Under the pieces are notes generated by a model, which worked only from the letters and a program-made list of their open reading frames with translations, did not search any database and had not been told where the DNA came from. The translations under genes were made by a program, and so were the position numbers. Below are positions 7,287-16,701 of a stretch of 64,000 bases of DNA, piece after piece. The stretch comes from CAYFYS01 sp965202905. GTDB taxonomy: Bacteria; Pseudomonadota; Alphaproteobacteria; MPNO01. Each line of letters opens with the position of its first letter. Position 1 is the first letter of the stretch. The stretch is taken from assembly GCA_965202905.1 (NCBI GenBank), contig OZ241868.1, forward strand, positions 682,001-746,000. Reading direction: 5' to 3'.

Positions 7287-9634
7287 CGCGGCGCTGCCGC
7301 GAGCGCCAGCGGGTCGGCGCGGAACGACGCCGTTGTCCGTTCGCGCTCGACTGGCCCATAAAGCGTCGAGCGCTGGACGGCCGGCCGGCCGGCCGCGCGG
7401 GCGAGCGCCTCGATTTCCGCCGGCGGCAGTTCCTGGCCGTGGGTCGTGCCGGCCGCGCGCGAGATGCTTTCGTTCATCAGCGTCCCGCCCAGATCGTTGA
7501 CCCCGGATTCGAGGCAGACGGCGGCACCTTCGCGGCCCATCTTGACCCAGGAGGTCTGGATGTTGCCGATCAGCGGGTTGAGCGCGAGCCGGGCGACCGC
7601 GTGCATCAGCACCGCCTCGCGCCAGGTCGGGCCCTTGCGCGCGCGGCCGCGCAGGTATATCGGCGCCTCCATGTGGACGAAGGGCAGGGGCACGAACTCG
7701 GTGAACCCGCCGGTCTCGGCCTGCAGGTCGCGGATGCGGTTGAGGTGCCGCGCCCAGGACCGCGGGCCCTCGACGCTGCCGAACATGATTGTCGCCGTGG
7801 TGCGCAGGCCCAGGCGATGGGCCGTGCCGACGACCGAGAGCCACTGTTCGGTGGTGACCTTGTCCGGGCAGAGGATCTGACGGATCGGCGGGTCGAGGAT
7901 CTCGGCAGCGGTGCCGGGCAGCGAGCCCAGCCCGGCATCGACGAGGGAGTCCAGGAAATCCGCGACCCCGAGACCGAGGCTTGCCGCACCCTGGCTGATC
8001 TCCAGCGGCGAGAAGGCGTGGATGTGGACGCCCGGCGCGGCGTCTTTCACCGCCCGGGTGATCGCGCGATAGGTCTCGCCAGTGTAGTCGGGATGGATGC
8101 CGCCCTGCAGGCACACCTCCGTCGCGCCCCGCGCCCAGGCTTCGGCCACACGTCGGCCGATCTCGTCCAGACTCAGATCGTAGGGTGTCCCCCGCAGCCC
8201 GGCGCTGGAGCGGCCTTTGGAGAAGGCGCAAAAGCGGCAGGCATAGGCGCAGATGTTGGTGTAGTTGATGTTGCGGTTCACCACATAGGTGACGCGCTCG
8301 CCGACCGCGCTTCGGCGCAGGTCGTCGGCCGCTTGGCAAACCGCCTCGAAGCTGCTGCCGCGCGCGGCGAACAGCGCGGCGATGTCGCTGATCTCGAGCC
8401 GGGCGCCGTCGCCGGCGCGGTCCAGGACGCGCGCGATCCCGGGCGAGGTTTTCGTCGCGGGCGCGGGCAAAGCAGGGGGCGCCCCCGGCACGCCCGGCGC
8501 CCAATCGTCCTCACGCGCGCGGCCTTCGGCATCGCTCATCCGCAGCACCGCCGGGACCAGGGCGGGGTCGAGCCAGCGTTCCGGCTGTCGGACATATTCA
8601 GGATAGACCGCCAGGCGTTCGACCAGGATCTTGCCCTTGGCGGCGGTGCCGGCAGCGAGCGCCGCGATTTGCGGCCAGGGCGCCTCGGGATTGACGTGAT
8701 CCGGCGTCACCGGAGAGATCCCGCCCCAATCGTTGAGCCCGGCGTCGATCAGCTCGGGCCAAGTTTCGGCGCTGAGGTTGGGCGGGGCCTGGATGTTCAT
8801 CGCCGGCCCCAGCACGATCCGCGCCGCGGCAATCGTCCAGGCAAGCTCGGCGGTATCCGGCTCGGGCGCCTTCGCCATCCTGGTGCCTGGCTTGGCGCGG
8901 AAGTTTTGCACGATCACTTCCTGGATATGGCCGGCGCGCGCGTTGAGGTCGGCGATGGCCAACAGGTCGTCGAGCCGTTCGGCGCGGGTCTCGCCGATGC
9001 CGATCAGAATCCCGGTGGTGAACGGCACGGACTGTGCGCCGGCATGACGCAGCGTGGCGAGCCGCGGCCCGGGGCGCTTGTCGGGCGAGCCATGATGGGC
9101 CATCCCGCGGGCGCCGAGCCGGGGCGACAGGCTTTCGAGCATCAGCCCCTGCGAGACCGAGACCGTGCGCAGGGCGGCGACGTCCTCGGGCAGGAGCACG
9201 CCCGGGTTGGCGTGCGGCAGCAGGCCGGTCTCGTCCAGGACAAGGCGCGCGGCGTGGCCGAGATAGTCGAGGGTGGTTGCGAAACCGAGCGCCGCCAGGG
9301 CCTCGCGCGCTGCACGGTAGCGCAGTTCCGGCTTATCGCCCAGGGTGAACAGCGCCTCCTTGCAGCCGGCTTCGGCGCCGGTGCGCGCGATCGCCAGAAC
9401 TTCGTCCGGGCTTAGATAGGCGCCGGCCCCCTTCCTGGGCGGGGTGGCGAAGGTGCAGTAGTGGCAGACGTCGCGGCACAGCCGGGTTAGCGGGATGAAC
9501 ACCTTGCGGGAATAGGTGACGATTTCGCCATGACCGGCATCCCGAATCGCCGCGGCCTCGGCGCACAGCGTCTCCGCAGGAGTTTCGATCAACCGCGTGC
9601 GCAGCCGCGCGCGCTCGGGCAGTCCGCGATCCAT
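7283..9634 (-). CDS. fbiC: Fo synthase, fused CofG-CofH (7,8-didemethyl-8-hydroxy-5-deazariboflavin synthase)
   Basis: A 783-residue fusion of two radical SAM enzymes. The CofG half carries CRDVCHYC (Cys53, 57, 60) for its iron-sulfur cluster, and the CofH half carries a second cluster motif (CAYACRFC) near residue 460. Together they make the deazaflavin chromophore Fo from tyrosine and a flavin pathway intermediate. The fused form is typical of Actinobacteria and aerobic F420 producers. I chose the ATG at 9634 because it has an AAGGA element at good spacing; an upstream in-frame start at 9679 adds 15 unsupported residues. First gene of the operon. Confidence 0.96.
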   Translation of the reverse strand: MDRGLPERARLRTRLIETPAETLCAEAAAIRDAGHGEIVTYSRKVFIPLTRLCRDVCHYCTFATPPRKGAGAYLSPDEVLAIARTGAEAGCKEALFTLGDKPELRYRAAREALAALGFATTLDYLGHAARLVLDETGLLPHANPGVLLPEDVAALRTVSVSQGLMLESLSPRLGARGMAHHGSPDKRPGPRLATLRHAGAQSVPFTTGILIGIGETRAERLDDLLAIADLNARAGHIQEVIVQNFRAKPGTRMAKAPEPDTAELAWTIAAARIVLGPAMNIQAPPNLSAETWPELIDAGLNDWGGISPVTPDHVNPEAPWPQIAALAAGTAAKGKILVERLAVYPEYVRQPERWLDPALVPAVLRMSDAEGRAREDDWAPGVPGAPPALPAPATKTSPGIARVLDRAGDGARLEISDIAALFAARGSSFEAVCQAADDLRRSAVGERVTYVVNRNINYTNICAYACRFCAFSKGRSSAGLRGTPYDLSLDEIGRRVAEAWARGATEVCLQGGIHPDYTGETYRAITRAVKDAAPGVHIHAFSPLEISQGAASLGLGVADFLDSLVDAGLGSLPGTAAEILDPPIRQILCPDKVTTEQWLSVVGTAHRLGLRTTATIMFGSVEGPRSWARHLNRIRDLQAETGGFTEFVPLPFVHMEAPIYLRGRARKGPTWREAVLMHAVARLALNPLIGNIQTSWVKMGREGAAVCLESGVNDLGGTLMNESISRAAGTTHGQELPPAEIEALARAAGRPAVQRSTLYGPVERERTTASFRADPLALAAAPR

Positions 9635-9763
9635 CGTCCTTATCGCCTCCTCGCGTTCTTGCCCAGGACATAGCCACAAACGGGCACCGGTGTCACGTCT
9701 TGCCCGCTCCGGCCCATCCGATCAAGATCGCCGCGCGAGGGCCGCAGCGAAGCGGGGGAGGCG

Positions 9764-10876
9764 ATGGCCATAAGATCGGTCGCCATATTGGGGGCGGGCC
9801 ACGGCGGTTGCGCCGCGGCGGCGGACCTGACCCGCCGGGGCTTCGAGGTCCGTCTGCATGCCCGGCGCGAGGCCCGCCTGACCCCGATTCGCGAGCGCGG
9901 CGGGATCGCCGCTCGCGGCATTTTCGAGGACACCGGGATGCCGGCGCTCTTGACCACCAACGTCGCCTCGGCGGTCGCTGGCGCCGATCTGGTGATGCTG
10001 GTCGTCCCCTCGGTCGCGCACGCCTGCTACGCCGAGGCCCTGGCCGGTGTGCTGGCGCCCGGCGTGCCGGTCTTCCTCGATCCGGGCCATACCGGCGGCG
10101 GGCTGCATTTTCGCGCGGAGTTGCGACGGGCGGGACACACCGCGCCGATCGAGACCTGCGAGACGGTGACGCTGACCTGCATCGCCCGGATGGAAGGACC
10201 GGCGACGGTCGGCATCTACTCCTACACCAGGCAGCTCATGTTCGCCGCCATCCCGGGCAGCGCCACCGCCCGGCTGCACGCCGAAATCAGCCCGCTGTTC
10301 CCGGAGATTCGCGCCGTCTCCAGCGTGCTCGAGACCGGGCTCGCCAATATCAACGCGATCTTCCACCCACCGGGAATGCTGATGAACGCCGGCCGGATCG
10401 AGGCCACCGGCGGTGACTTCCTATTCTACAAGGAAGGCATGACCGAGGCGATCGGCCGCGTGGTCAACGCGATCGATGCCGAGCGCATGGCGGTCGCAAA
10501 CGCGCTTGGGGTCCCGGCGAGCCCGTTCCTGGAGATTTTTCATGACGCCGGGCTGACCACTCGGGAGGCCGCGAACAGCGGCTCGGTTGCGCGGGCCTGC
10601 CGCGAGAGCGCGCCAAACGAGACCCTGCGCAGCCCGCCATCGCTCGACCATCGCTACGTCCAAGAGGATGTCGGCTACGGGCTGGTGCCGATCTCGGCCT
10701 TCGGTCGGCTGGCCGGCATACCGACGCCGGTGATCGATGCCCATATCGCGTTATTCTCCGCGGCGACCGGGGTCGACTTTGCCGCCACCGGCCTCAGCCT
10801 CGAACGCATGGGCATCGCCGGCCTGGAGCTGTCCGCGCTCCATCGCCTGGTCGCCGAAGGGGAGGACGGCGGATGA
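9764..10876 (+). CDS. Opine/octopine dehydrogenase family protein
   Basis: A 370-residue NAD(P)-dependent protein with an N-terminal AILGAGHGGCAAAADL dinucleotide-binding motif and a LVVPSVAH segment. The C-terminal half resembles the NAD/NADP octopine/nopaline dehydrogenase domain, with a LDHRYVQEDVGYGLVPI block carrying the catalytic-region histidine. Such enzymes reductively couple an amino acid with a 2-keto acid, or run the reverse. It is divergent from fbiC and its stop overlaps the start of the LLM oxidoreductase gene (ATGA), so the two form an operon. Involvement with F420 is possible but only by association. Confidence 0.85.
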   Translation: MAIRSVAILGAGHGGCAAAADLTRRGFEVRLHARREARLTPIRERGGIAARGIFEDTGMPALLTTNVASAVAGADLVMLVVPSVAHACYAEALAGVLAPGVPVFLDPGHTGGGLHFRAELRRAGHTAPIETCETVTLTCIARMEGPATVGIYSYTRQLMFAAIPGSATARLHAEISPLFPEIRAVSSVLETGLANINAIFHPPGMLMNAGRIEATGGDFLFYKEGMTEAIGRVVNAIDAERMAVANALGVPASPFLEIFHDAGLTTREAANSGSVARACRESAPNETLRSPPSLDHRYVQEDVGYGLVPISAFGRLAGIPTPVIDAHIALFSAATGVDFAATGLSLERMGIAGLELSALHRLVAEGEDGG

Positions 10877-11868
10877 GCGCGCCGGCGTTCGGGGTGAGCT
10901 TTGACGGATTCGCGACCTTCCAGGACGCGCTGGCGCTCGCCCGCCGCGCCGAGGCGGCCGGGGTCCGGAACCTGTGGATGGCCGAGCACTTGGGCTATCG
11001 CCAGGCGCTGGTCTCATGCACCGCCTTTGCTCTCTCGACCGAGCGCGCCACGGTCATCCCGACGGCGATCAGCCCGTATCTTTGGAGCCCCGTCCCGGTC
11101 GCGATGGCGATGGCGACCATCGCCGAGGCCGCGCCGGGGCGGGTTGCGATCGCGCTGGGCTCGGGCAATCCGATGTTCCTCGCCGAGGCCGGCGCCAGGC
11201 TCGAAAGGCCGCTGCGGGCGATGGCCGAATTCATCGACTGTCTTCGCCTGCTTTGGTCCGGCGAGGCGGGCGCCTACGAGGGCGAGATCTTTCGCCTGGC
11301 CGGCTTGCGTATGGCCTTCCTGCCCTCCGAGCCGATCCCGATTTACGTCGCGGCTATGGGGCCCATGATGCTGCGCCTGTCCGGCGCGCGGGCCGACGGG
11401 GTGGTGCTGTCGGCGGGGCTGACGGTCGAGCACACGGCGCTTTCGCTTGCCCGGGTCGCCGAAGGGGCCAAGCGTGCCGGCCGCGATCCGGCGCAGATCC
11501 GCCGTGCGGGCTACCTCTATACCGCCGTCGACGAGGATCGCGCTGCCGCGTTCGATCGGCTGCGTCCGAAGATCGCCTTCATGATGCGCAATGATTTCGT
11601 CGCTGAGAGCGTTGCCGCATCGGGCATCCCGGTCAACCGCGAGGCGGTCAAGGAAGCGATCGCCCGGCGCGACATGGACGCGGCGGCGGCGCTCATCCCC
11701 GACCGGGCGGTCGAGGCTTTCGGCGTGTGCGGCCCGGCCGAGACCTGTCGGCAGCGCATTGCCGCCTATCAAGAAGCAGGGATCGACGAGCCGGTGCTGC
11801 TGGTCGTCGGCGATGCGGCCGGCGAGCAGGCCGCGCTGGAACTGGTCGGAGCGCTGTCGAGCGCGTGA
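10873..11868 (+). CDS. LLM class oxidoreductase, probably F420-dependent
   Basis: A 331-residue luciferase-like TIM-barrel protein. Its FGVSFDGFATFQDAL start, LWMAEHLGY strand, GSGNPMFL loop and PIYVAAMGPMMLRLSGARADG motif resemble the methylene-tetrahydromethanopterin-reductase-like, F420-using branch. FMN-dependent LLM monooxygenases share the fold, so cofactor choice is inferred from these motifs and from the neighbouring F420 operon. Translationally coupled to the opine dehydrogenase-like gene, it could supply or process that enzyme's substrate. The substrate is unknown. Confidence 0.88.
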   Translation: MSAPAFGVSFDGFATFQDALALARRAEAAGVRNLWMAEHLGYRQALVSCTAFALSTERATVIPTAISPYLWSPVPVAMAMATIAEAAPGRVAIALGSGNPMFLAEAGARLERPLRAMAEFIDCLRLLWSGEAGAYEGEIFRLAGLRMAFLPSEPIPIYVAAMGPMMLRLSGARADGVVLSAGLTVEHTALSLARVAEGAKRAGRDPAQIRRAGYLYTAVDEDRAAAFDRLRPKIAFMMRNDFVAESVAASGIPVNREAVKEAIARRDMDAAAALIPDRAVEAFGVCGPAETCRQRIAAYQEAGIDEPVLLVVGDAAGEQAALELVGALSSA

Positions 11869-11941
11869 GCGCATCCTCCGGCCGACGGTTCGGCGTTGGG
11901 CCGGAGTGGACGATGCGGCCCCGGTCAAGGACGCCGCCGGG

Positions 11942-13060
11942 CTATTCGACCAGGATCAGGGTGTCGTTGTCGGTTGCATCGGACAGCAGCTCGGCCGGGC
12001 CGTCCTCGTTGACCGCGATCATGTCCTTGAGCTGCATACCGTAGCCGAGTCCGGTGCGGTAGACCAGCGGCTCGATCCCCAGCACCATGCCGGGCGCCAG
12101 GCGCGCGGTCTCGTGGGCCGCCAGATAGGGCGCCTCGTGCAGGTGCAGGCCGATGCCGTGGCCGACGAAGGCGATCGGCGGCAGGCCAAGCTCGCCGAAC
12201 CGGCCGAGGAATGCCTCGTAGATCTCCCGCGCGCTCGCCCCGGGTTGGATCTTCTCCAGCAGCATGTGCTTGCACGAGACCAGGTTCCGCCAGATCCGCT
12301 CCGCGCCCTCGGGCGGCGTGCCGATCGCGGCGGTGCGGCAGACGCCGGCGTGATAGCCGCCGATCATCGAAAAAATTTCCACCCGGCAGACATCGCCCGG
12401 CTTCAGCACGCGCCCGGTGGGCCCAACATTGGGAAGCTGGCTGCGTTCGCCGGTCGCGACGATCATCAGGCGGAACTGCTCCGCGCCCTGCTCGTAGACG
12501 CTCCGGGTCAATGCGGCGGCGATGTCCATCTCGGTATCGCCGGGCGAGACAGCGGCAAACGCATCGCCGATCGCTTTGTCGGAGATCCACGACAGCCGGC
12601 GCAGCAGGTCGATCTCGTCCGCCGTCTTGCGCCAGCGCATCTCGTCGAGCATCGCATCGATCGCGGCGAATCGTGCATTGGGGAGCGCCGCGTCCAGCTT
12701 GCCGAAGTCGCGCGCCGGCAGGTAGTCGAGCTCGACCCCGATCCGCGCGCCGCCGAGTCTCAGGCGCACGAGCTCCTCGGCCAGGACTACCATCGCATCG
12801 TCGGTGAACTCGCCCCAGCCCCGCACCGGCACCTCGCCCGCGCGGCCGGTGACCGTGGTCTCCTCCATGTCGATGCAGACAATCGCTTGCTCGCCGGCCG
12901 CGGTCAGGATCGCCATCGCGTGGCGCCAGCGCATCAGCGGCTGGGAGGGCACGACGAAGCCGGCCACATAGGCGAAATTCTCCGGTGAGACCGCGATCAC
13001 CGCGTCGAGCCCGGCCGGGCCCATCGCCTCCGTCAGGCGTTCAACGATCTCCGCGCGCAT
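11942..13060 (-). CDS. M24 (creatinase/Xaa-Pro aminopeptidase fold) protein with degenerate metal site
   Basis: A 372-residue two-domain protein: a creatinase-N-like domain (about 1-135) and a pita-bread M24 catalytic domain. His301 (in HGIGLHLHE) and Glu330 (GIEP) are kept. The other metal-ligand positions differ: the first Asp is Glu228, the second Asp is Gly239 within GYHAGVCRT, and the last Glu is Lys345. True dimetal aminopeptidases keep all five. The pattern fits a creatinase-like, metal-independent hydrolase acting on a small C-N bond substrate rather than a peptidase. It converges on the LLM gene. Confidence 0.85.
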   Translation of the reverse strand: MRAEIVERLTEAMGPAGLDAVIAVSPENFAYVAGFVVPSQPLMRWRHAMAILTAAGEQAIVCIDMEETTVTGRAGEVPVRGWGEFTDDAMVVLAEELVRLRLGGARIGVELDYLPARDFGKLDAALPNARFAAIDAMLDEMRWRKTADEIDLLRRLSWISDKAIGDAFAAVSPGDTEMDIAAALTRSVYEQGAEQFRLMIVATGERSQLPNVGPTGRVLKPGDVCRVEIFSMIGGYHAGVCRTAAIGTPPEGAERIWRNLVSCKHMLLEKIQPGASAREIYEAFLGRFGELGLPPIAFVGHGIGLHLHEAPYLAAHETARLAPGMVLGIEPLVYRTGLGYGMQLKDMIAVNEDGPAELLSDATDNDTLILVE

Positions 13061-13188
13061 ACCGGGCCTCCCGTTCGTTCGGCCGCAACAGTCACCGCTT
13101 CGTCGGTGCTTGTCACCATCGCCCGGGACGCTGTCCGAGCACGGATCGCCGCGATGAAGCGATCCGCCCGATCCTCGCCGGAGCGCCC

Positions 13189-14358
13189 TCAGGTGTCCTC
13201 ACGCACGCGATAGCGTTCGACCTTGTCCGGGTCGATGTCGATGCCCATGCCGGGTCCGGTGGGGACGACGACCGCGCCGTCCTCGACCGTGAACGGGGCG
13301 GCGATCAGATCGTCGGTATAGTAGATCCCGCCGACCCGGTCGGTCCGGTGCCCGGCCGGGGTGGAAATCGGCACGACACAACCCAGGCTCACGGGCTCGG
13401 CGGCCGCGGCCAGATGGATGTTGGCGAGATTGCCGACGCCGGTCTCGACCGAGCCGTTGACGTTGCAGACCAGCCCCGCGGCCCTGGCGACGGCCGCGAC
13501 CTGCATCGCGCGGTAGAGCCCGCCGGGCTTGGTGGTGTAGATCGAGACGATCTCGGCGGCCCGCCGTTCGGCGATCTCGAAGACGTCGCGCGCGGTCCAG
13601 GCGCTCTCATCGGCCATCAGAGGCACGCCGACGCCGCGGGCGACCTCGGCCATGCGGTCGATGCCTTCCACCGGCTGCTCGGCGTAGATCAGGTTGGCGG
13701 GCTCCATCGCGCGGATGGTGCGGATCGCATCGTGCGGGGTGGCGTAGCCCTGGTTCGCGTCGGCGCACAGATGCGTTGCGGGACCGACGGCCTCGCGCAC
13801 CCGGCGGACGATCTCGACGTCGCGCTCGGGATCGACGCCGATTTTGATCTTGATCGTCCGGATGCCCTCGGCGGCGACCTTGCGGCATTCCTCGACCGCT
13901 TCCTTGATCGCCAGCAACCCGATCGAATGGGTGACCGGCACCGATCCGCGCACCAGCCCGCCCAGCAGCACATGGACCGGCACGCCCAGCGTGCGCCCGG
14001 CGAGATCGTAGGCCGCCATCTCGACCGCTCCCTTGGCATAGGGGTAGCCCTTGATCATCGTATCCATCGCGCGGTGCAGGACTGCCGGCTGCGCTGGGTC
14101 GAGCCCGATGACCACCGGCGCCAGAAAGCGCTCGACCACCAGCCGGGTCGTCGCCGGCGATTCTCCGAAATAGCGGCCGAAGTCGCCGCCCCAGTCCTTC
14201 AGCGCGGGCGCCTCGCCCCAGCCACTGATCCCGTTGGCGCCGGTCATCCTGACGAGGATGTAGCCGCCGATCGGCTCGGTCAGGCCGGTCCATTTGTGTT
14301 CGCGCCGGGTGGGCAGCGCGATGTGGATGACCTCCAGGCTCTCGATTTTGGTCGTCAT
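13189..14358 (-). CDS. Mandelate racemase/muconate lactonizing (enolase superfamily) enzyme
   Basis: A 389-residue enolase-superfamily protein with an N-terminal capping domain and a C-terminal barrel. Metal ligands are visible as Asp200 (ADANQGY), Glu227 (YAEQP) and Asp250 (ADES). A KIK pair near 170-172 and Lys277 (TTKPGG) provide the acid/base lysines of the muconate-lactonizing/dipeptide-epimerase/racemase subgroup. It abstracts a proton alpha to a carboxylate; the substrate is unknown. It is divergent from the isochorismatase-like gene, with a 127-bp shared upstream region. Confidence 0.9.
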   Translation of the reverse strand: MTTKIESLEVIHIALPTRREHKWTGLTEPIGGYILVRMTGANGISGWGEAPALKDWGGDFGRYFGESPATTRLVVERFLAPVVIGLDPAQPAVLHRAMDTMIKGYPYAKGAVEMAAYDLAGRTLGVPVHVLLGGLVRGSVPVTHSIGLLAIKEAVEECRKVAAEGIRTIKIKIGVDPERDVEIVRRVREAVGPATHLCADANQGYATPHDAIRTIRAMEPANLIYAEQPVEGIDRMAEVARGVGVPLMADESAWTARDVFEIAERRAAEIVSIYTTKPGGLYRAMQVAAVARAAGLVCNVNGSVETGVGNLANIHLAAAAEPVSLGCVVPISTPAGHRTDRVGGIYYTDDLIAAPFTVEDGAVVVPTGPGMGIDIDPDKVERYRVREDT

Positions 14359-14485
14359 CGTCTCCTCCCTGCCGGTCTGGCCTATCGTGAAACCAGCCCG
14401 GCGCGCAAGGCCGGCGCTCGACCGGCGCGCGCGGGTCTGGGAGACTGGCCGCGACGGCAGTCCGGCTCAACGGGAGACCGAAATA

Positions 14486-15181
14486 ATGGCGCGTGATTTC
14501 GAAGACCACTGCTGGCGTGACGTCATTCCCGATGACGTGCTCAGGATCTATGCAGCCTATCGGCGCGAGGTCTATGTCGGGCGATCACCGGCGCTGCTGG
14601 CGATCGACCTCTACAACCTCGCCTATCGCGGCGGCAGCGAGCCGGTGGTCGAGTTGATCGACCGCTACCCGAGCTCGTGCGGGGTCAACGCGGTCGCCGC
14701 GATCGAGCCGACCCGGCGCCTGTTCGCGGCCGCCCGCGCGGCGGGCCTGCCGGTGATCTATACCACCGCTGCACAGAAAGCCGGCAGCGTCGTCGCCACC
14801 AACCGCCGGGTCGGGCAGGGCAGGGACGACGACTTTGCGATCTACGAGGCTTTCGCGCCGCAGCCCGGCGACCTCGTGATCGAGAAGGAGCGGGCGAGTG
14901 CGTTCTACGGCACCGCGCTGGTCGCCCAACTCACGCGGCGGGGAATCGACAGCCTGATCGTCTGCGGCGAAAGCACCTCGGGATGCGTGCGCGCATCGAC
15001 GGTGGACGCCTATTCGAACGGCTATCACGTCACCGTGGTCGAGGAATGCGTCTACGACCGGGCCGATCTGATCCACAAGGTTAGCCTGTTCGACCTGCAC
15101 CACAAATACGCCGACGTGATGGGGCTCGACGAGGTGATCGGCGACCTGGAGTCGCGCGACCGCCGCAACTCCGCATCCTGA
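14486..15181 (+). CDS. Isochorismatase-family cysteine hydrolase (N-carbamoylsarcosine amidase-like)
   Basis: A 231-residue cysteine hydrolase. The catalytic triad of the family is visible: Asp41 (AIDLYN), Lys134 (EKERASAF) and Cys167 (GESTSGCVRAS). The long N-terminal extension with an AYRREVYVGRSPALL segment resembles N-carbamoylsarcosine amidohydrolases and other carbamoyl hydrolases rather than true isochorismatases. It would release ammonia from an amide or carbamoyl group in the cytoplasm. It sits 50 bp upstream of the NAD(P)HX repair gene. A link to the hydantoinase genes far downstream is conceivable but unproven. Confidence 0.87.
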   Translation: MARDFEDHCWRDVIPDDVLRIYAAYRREVYVGRSPALLAIDLYNLAYRGGSEPVVELIDRYPSSCGVNAVAAIEPTRRLFAAARAAGLPVIYTTAAQKAGSVVATNRRVGQGRDDDFAIYEAFAPQPGDLVIEKERASAFYGTALVAQLTRRGIDSLIVCGESTSGCVRASTVDAYSNGYHVTVVEECVYDRADLIHKVSLFDLHHKYADVMGLDEVIGDLESRDRRNSAS

Positions 15182-15231
15182 ACGGGTTGGGGCCGCGCGG
15201 CGACCATCGGAGACCGGGGTCGGAGGCCGGG

Positions 15232-16701
15232 GTGACGCTCGACGAGCTGGCGCTGCTGAGCGTGGATGAGATGTATGCCGCGGACCGCGCTGCGATCGCC
15301 GCGGGCATTCCGGGCGAAGCGCTGATGGAGGCGGCGGGCGGCGCGATCGCCGAGCGCATCCGGGCGCGTTGGGACCCGCGCCCGACCGCGGTCCTGTGCG
15401 GGCCCGGCAACAACGGCGGCGACGGCTTCGTTATCGCCCGCCTGCTGGCCGGGCGCGGCTGGCCGGTCTCCGTGGCGCTGCTCGGCGCACGCGACGCGTT
15501 GACGGGCGACGCTGCGCTCAACGCCGCGCGCTGGACGGGGCCGGTGGTTACGCTGGAGACAGCGGCGCTCGACGGCGCGAAGCTCGTGGTCGATGCGATG
15601 TTCGGCACCGGTCTGGAGCGCGATGTCGCGGGCCCGGTGCGCGCGGTGATCGAGGCGCTCCGCGGCACGGGCCTGCCCTGTGTGGCCGTCGATGTTCCCT
15701 CGGGCGTCGACGGTGATACCGGCGCGGTCCTGGGCGCCGCCGCCGAGGCGGTGATGACCGTCACGTTCTTTCGCAAGAAGCTTGGCCACCTGTTGCTGCC
15801 CGGCCGCGCGCTGATGGGCGAGGTCCATTGCGCCGACATCGGCATCCCGGTCGGCGTGCTCGACGAGATCCGGCCGAAGGCGTGGGAGAACGGCCCGGCG
15901 CTGTGGCGCAGCGCCCTGCGCCGGCCGCAGCCGGGCGATCAGAAATACAGCCGCGGCCATGCGGTGATCGCCGGCGGCGGGACGATGACCGGCGCGGCGC
16001 GGCTGGCCGCGCGCGCGGCTATGCGTATCGGCGCCGGGCTGACCAGCGTGGTCTGCCCACCCGGGGCGATGCCGATCTACGCCGCCGACACGGCAAGTCT
16101 GCTGGCGGTCCCGGCCGAGGGCCCGGACGATCTCGCCGATTACCTGGCCGACCGCCGGCGTCATGCGGCGTTGATCGGGCCCGGCGCCGGGTTGGGCGAG
16201 GATACCCGCCGGATGGTGCTGGCCGCCGCGGCGACGCAAAAGCCGTTGGTGCTGGATGCCGATGCGCTCAGCGTCTTTGCCGACGACCCGCAGAAGCTGT
16301 TCGCGGCCATCGCCGGAGTGCCGGTGCTGATGACTCCGCATGAGGGCGAGTTCGCCCGTCTGTTCGAGGCCGACGGCGACAAGCTCGCGCGCGCGCGCGC
16401 GGGCGCTTCCGCCTCGGGCGCGGCGGTCTTGCTGAAGGGCGCCGACACGGTCATCGCCGTACCCGACGGAAGGGTCGTGATCAACGCCAACGCCCCGTCG
16501 AGCCTCGCCACGGCCGGCGCCGGAGACGTGCTCGCCGGCATCGCGACCGGGCTGATCGCCCAAGGGCTCGATCCGTTCGATGCCGGCTGTGCCGCCGCCT
16601 GGATCCACGGCGCGGCCGCCGCCGCCTTCGGGCCAGGCCTCATCGCCGATGACCTTCCGGAGCTGATTCCGCGGGTTCTGCGGGATTTGAATCCTTTGTG
16701 A
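15232..16701 (+). CDS. nnr: Bifunctional NAD(P)H-hydrate epimerase / ADP-dependent dehydratase
   Basis: A 489-residue fusion. The N-terminal YjeF_N (epimerase) half has the GPGNNGGDGF motif, and the C-terminal ribokinase-like (dehydratase) half has SRGHAVIAGG, GPGAGLGED, TPHEGEF and the catalytic-loop TAGAGDVLAG. It repairs damaged NADHX and NADPHX back to usable cofactor. I choose the GTG at 15232, preceded by a GGAGG ribosome-binding site, over a TTG 45 bp upstream. A (CG)8 run near 16386-16401 encodes an Ala-Arg stretch and is a potential slippage site, but the frame is intact. Confidence 0.95.
   Translation: MTLDELALLSVDEMYAADRAAIAAGIPGEALMEAAGGAIAERIRARWDPRPTAVLCGPGNNGGDGFVIARLLAGRGWPVSVALLGARDALTGDAALNAARWTGPVVTLETAALDGAKLVVDAMFGTGLERDVAGPVRAVIEALRGTGLPCVAVDVPSGVDGDTGAVLGAAAEAVMTVTFFRKKLGHLLLPGRALMGEVHCADIGIPVGVLDEIRPKAWENGPALWRSALRRPQPGDQKYSRGHAVIAGGGTMTGAARLAARAAMRIGAGLTSVVCPPGAMPIYAADTASLLAVPAEGPDDLADYLADRRRHAALIGPGAGLGEDTRRMVLAAAATQKPLVLDADALSVFADDPQKLFAAIAGVPVLMTPHEGEFARLFEADGDKLARARAGASASGAAVLLKGADTVIAVPDGRVVINANAPSSLATAGAGDVLAGIATGLIAQGLDPFDAGCAAAWIHGAAAAAFGPGLIADDLPELIPRVLRDLNPL

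Noticed and set aside
6612..8504. A 630-residue NpdG protein
   Set aside because: The upstream part lies entirely within fbiC in the wrong frame; the real start at 7286 overlaps the fbiC stop.
16386..16401. Frameshift at the (CG)8 run in the NAD(P)HX repair gene
   Set aside because: The frame continues through intact dehydratase motifs on both sides, so no shift is needed.
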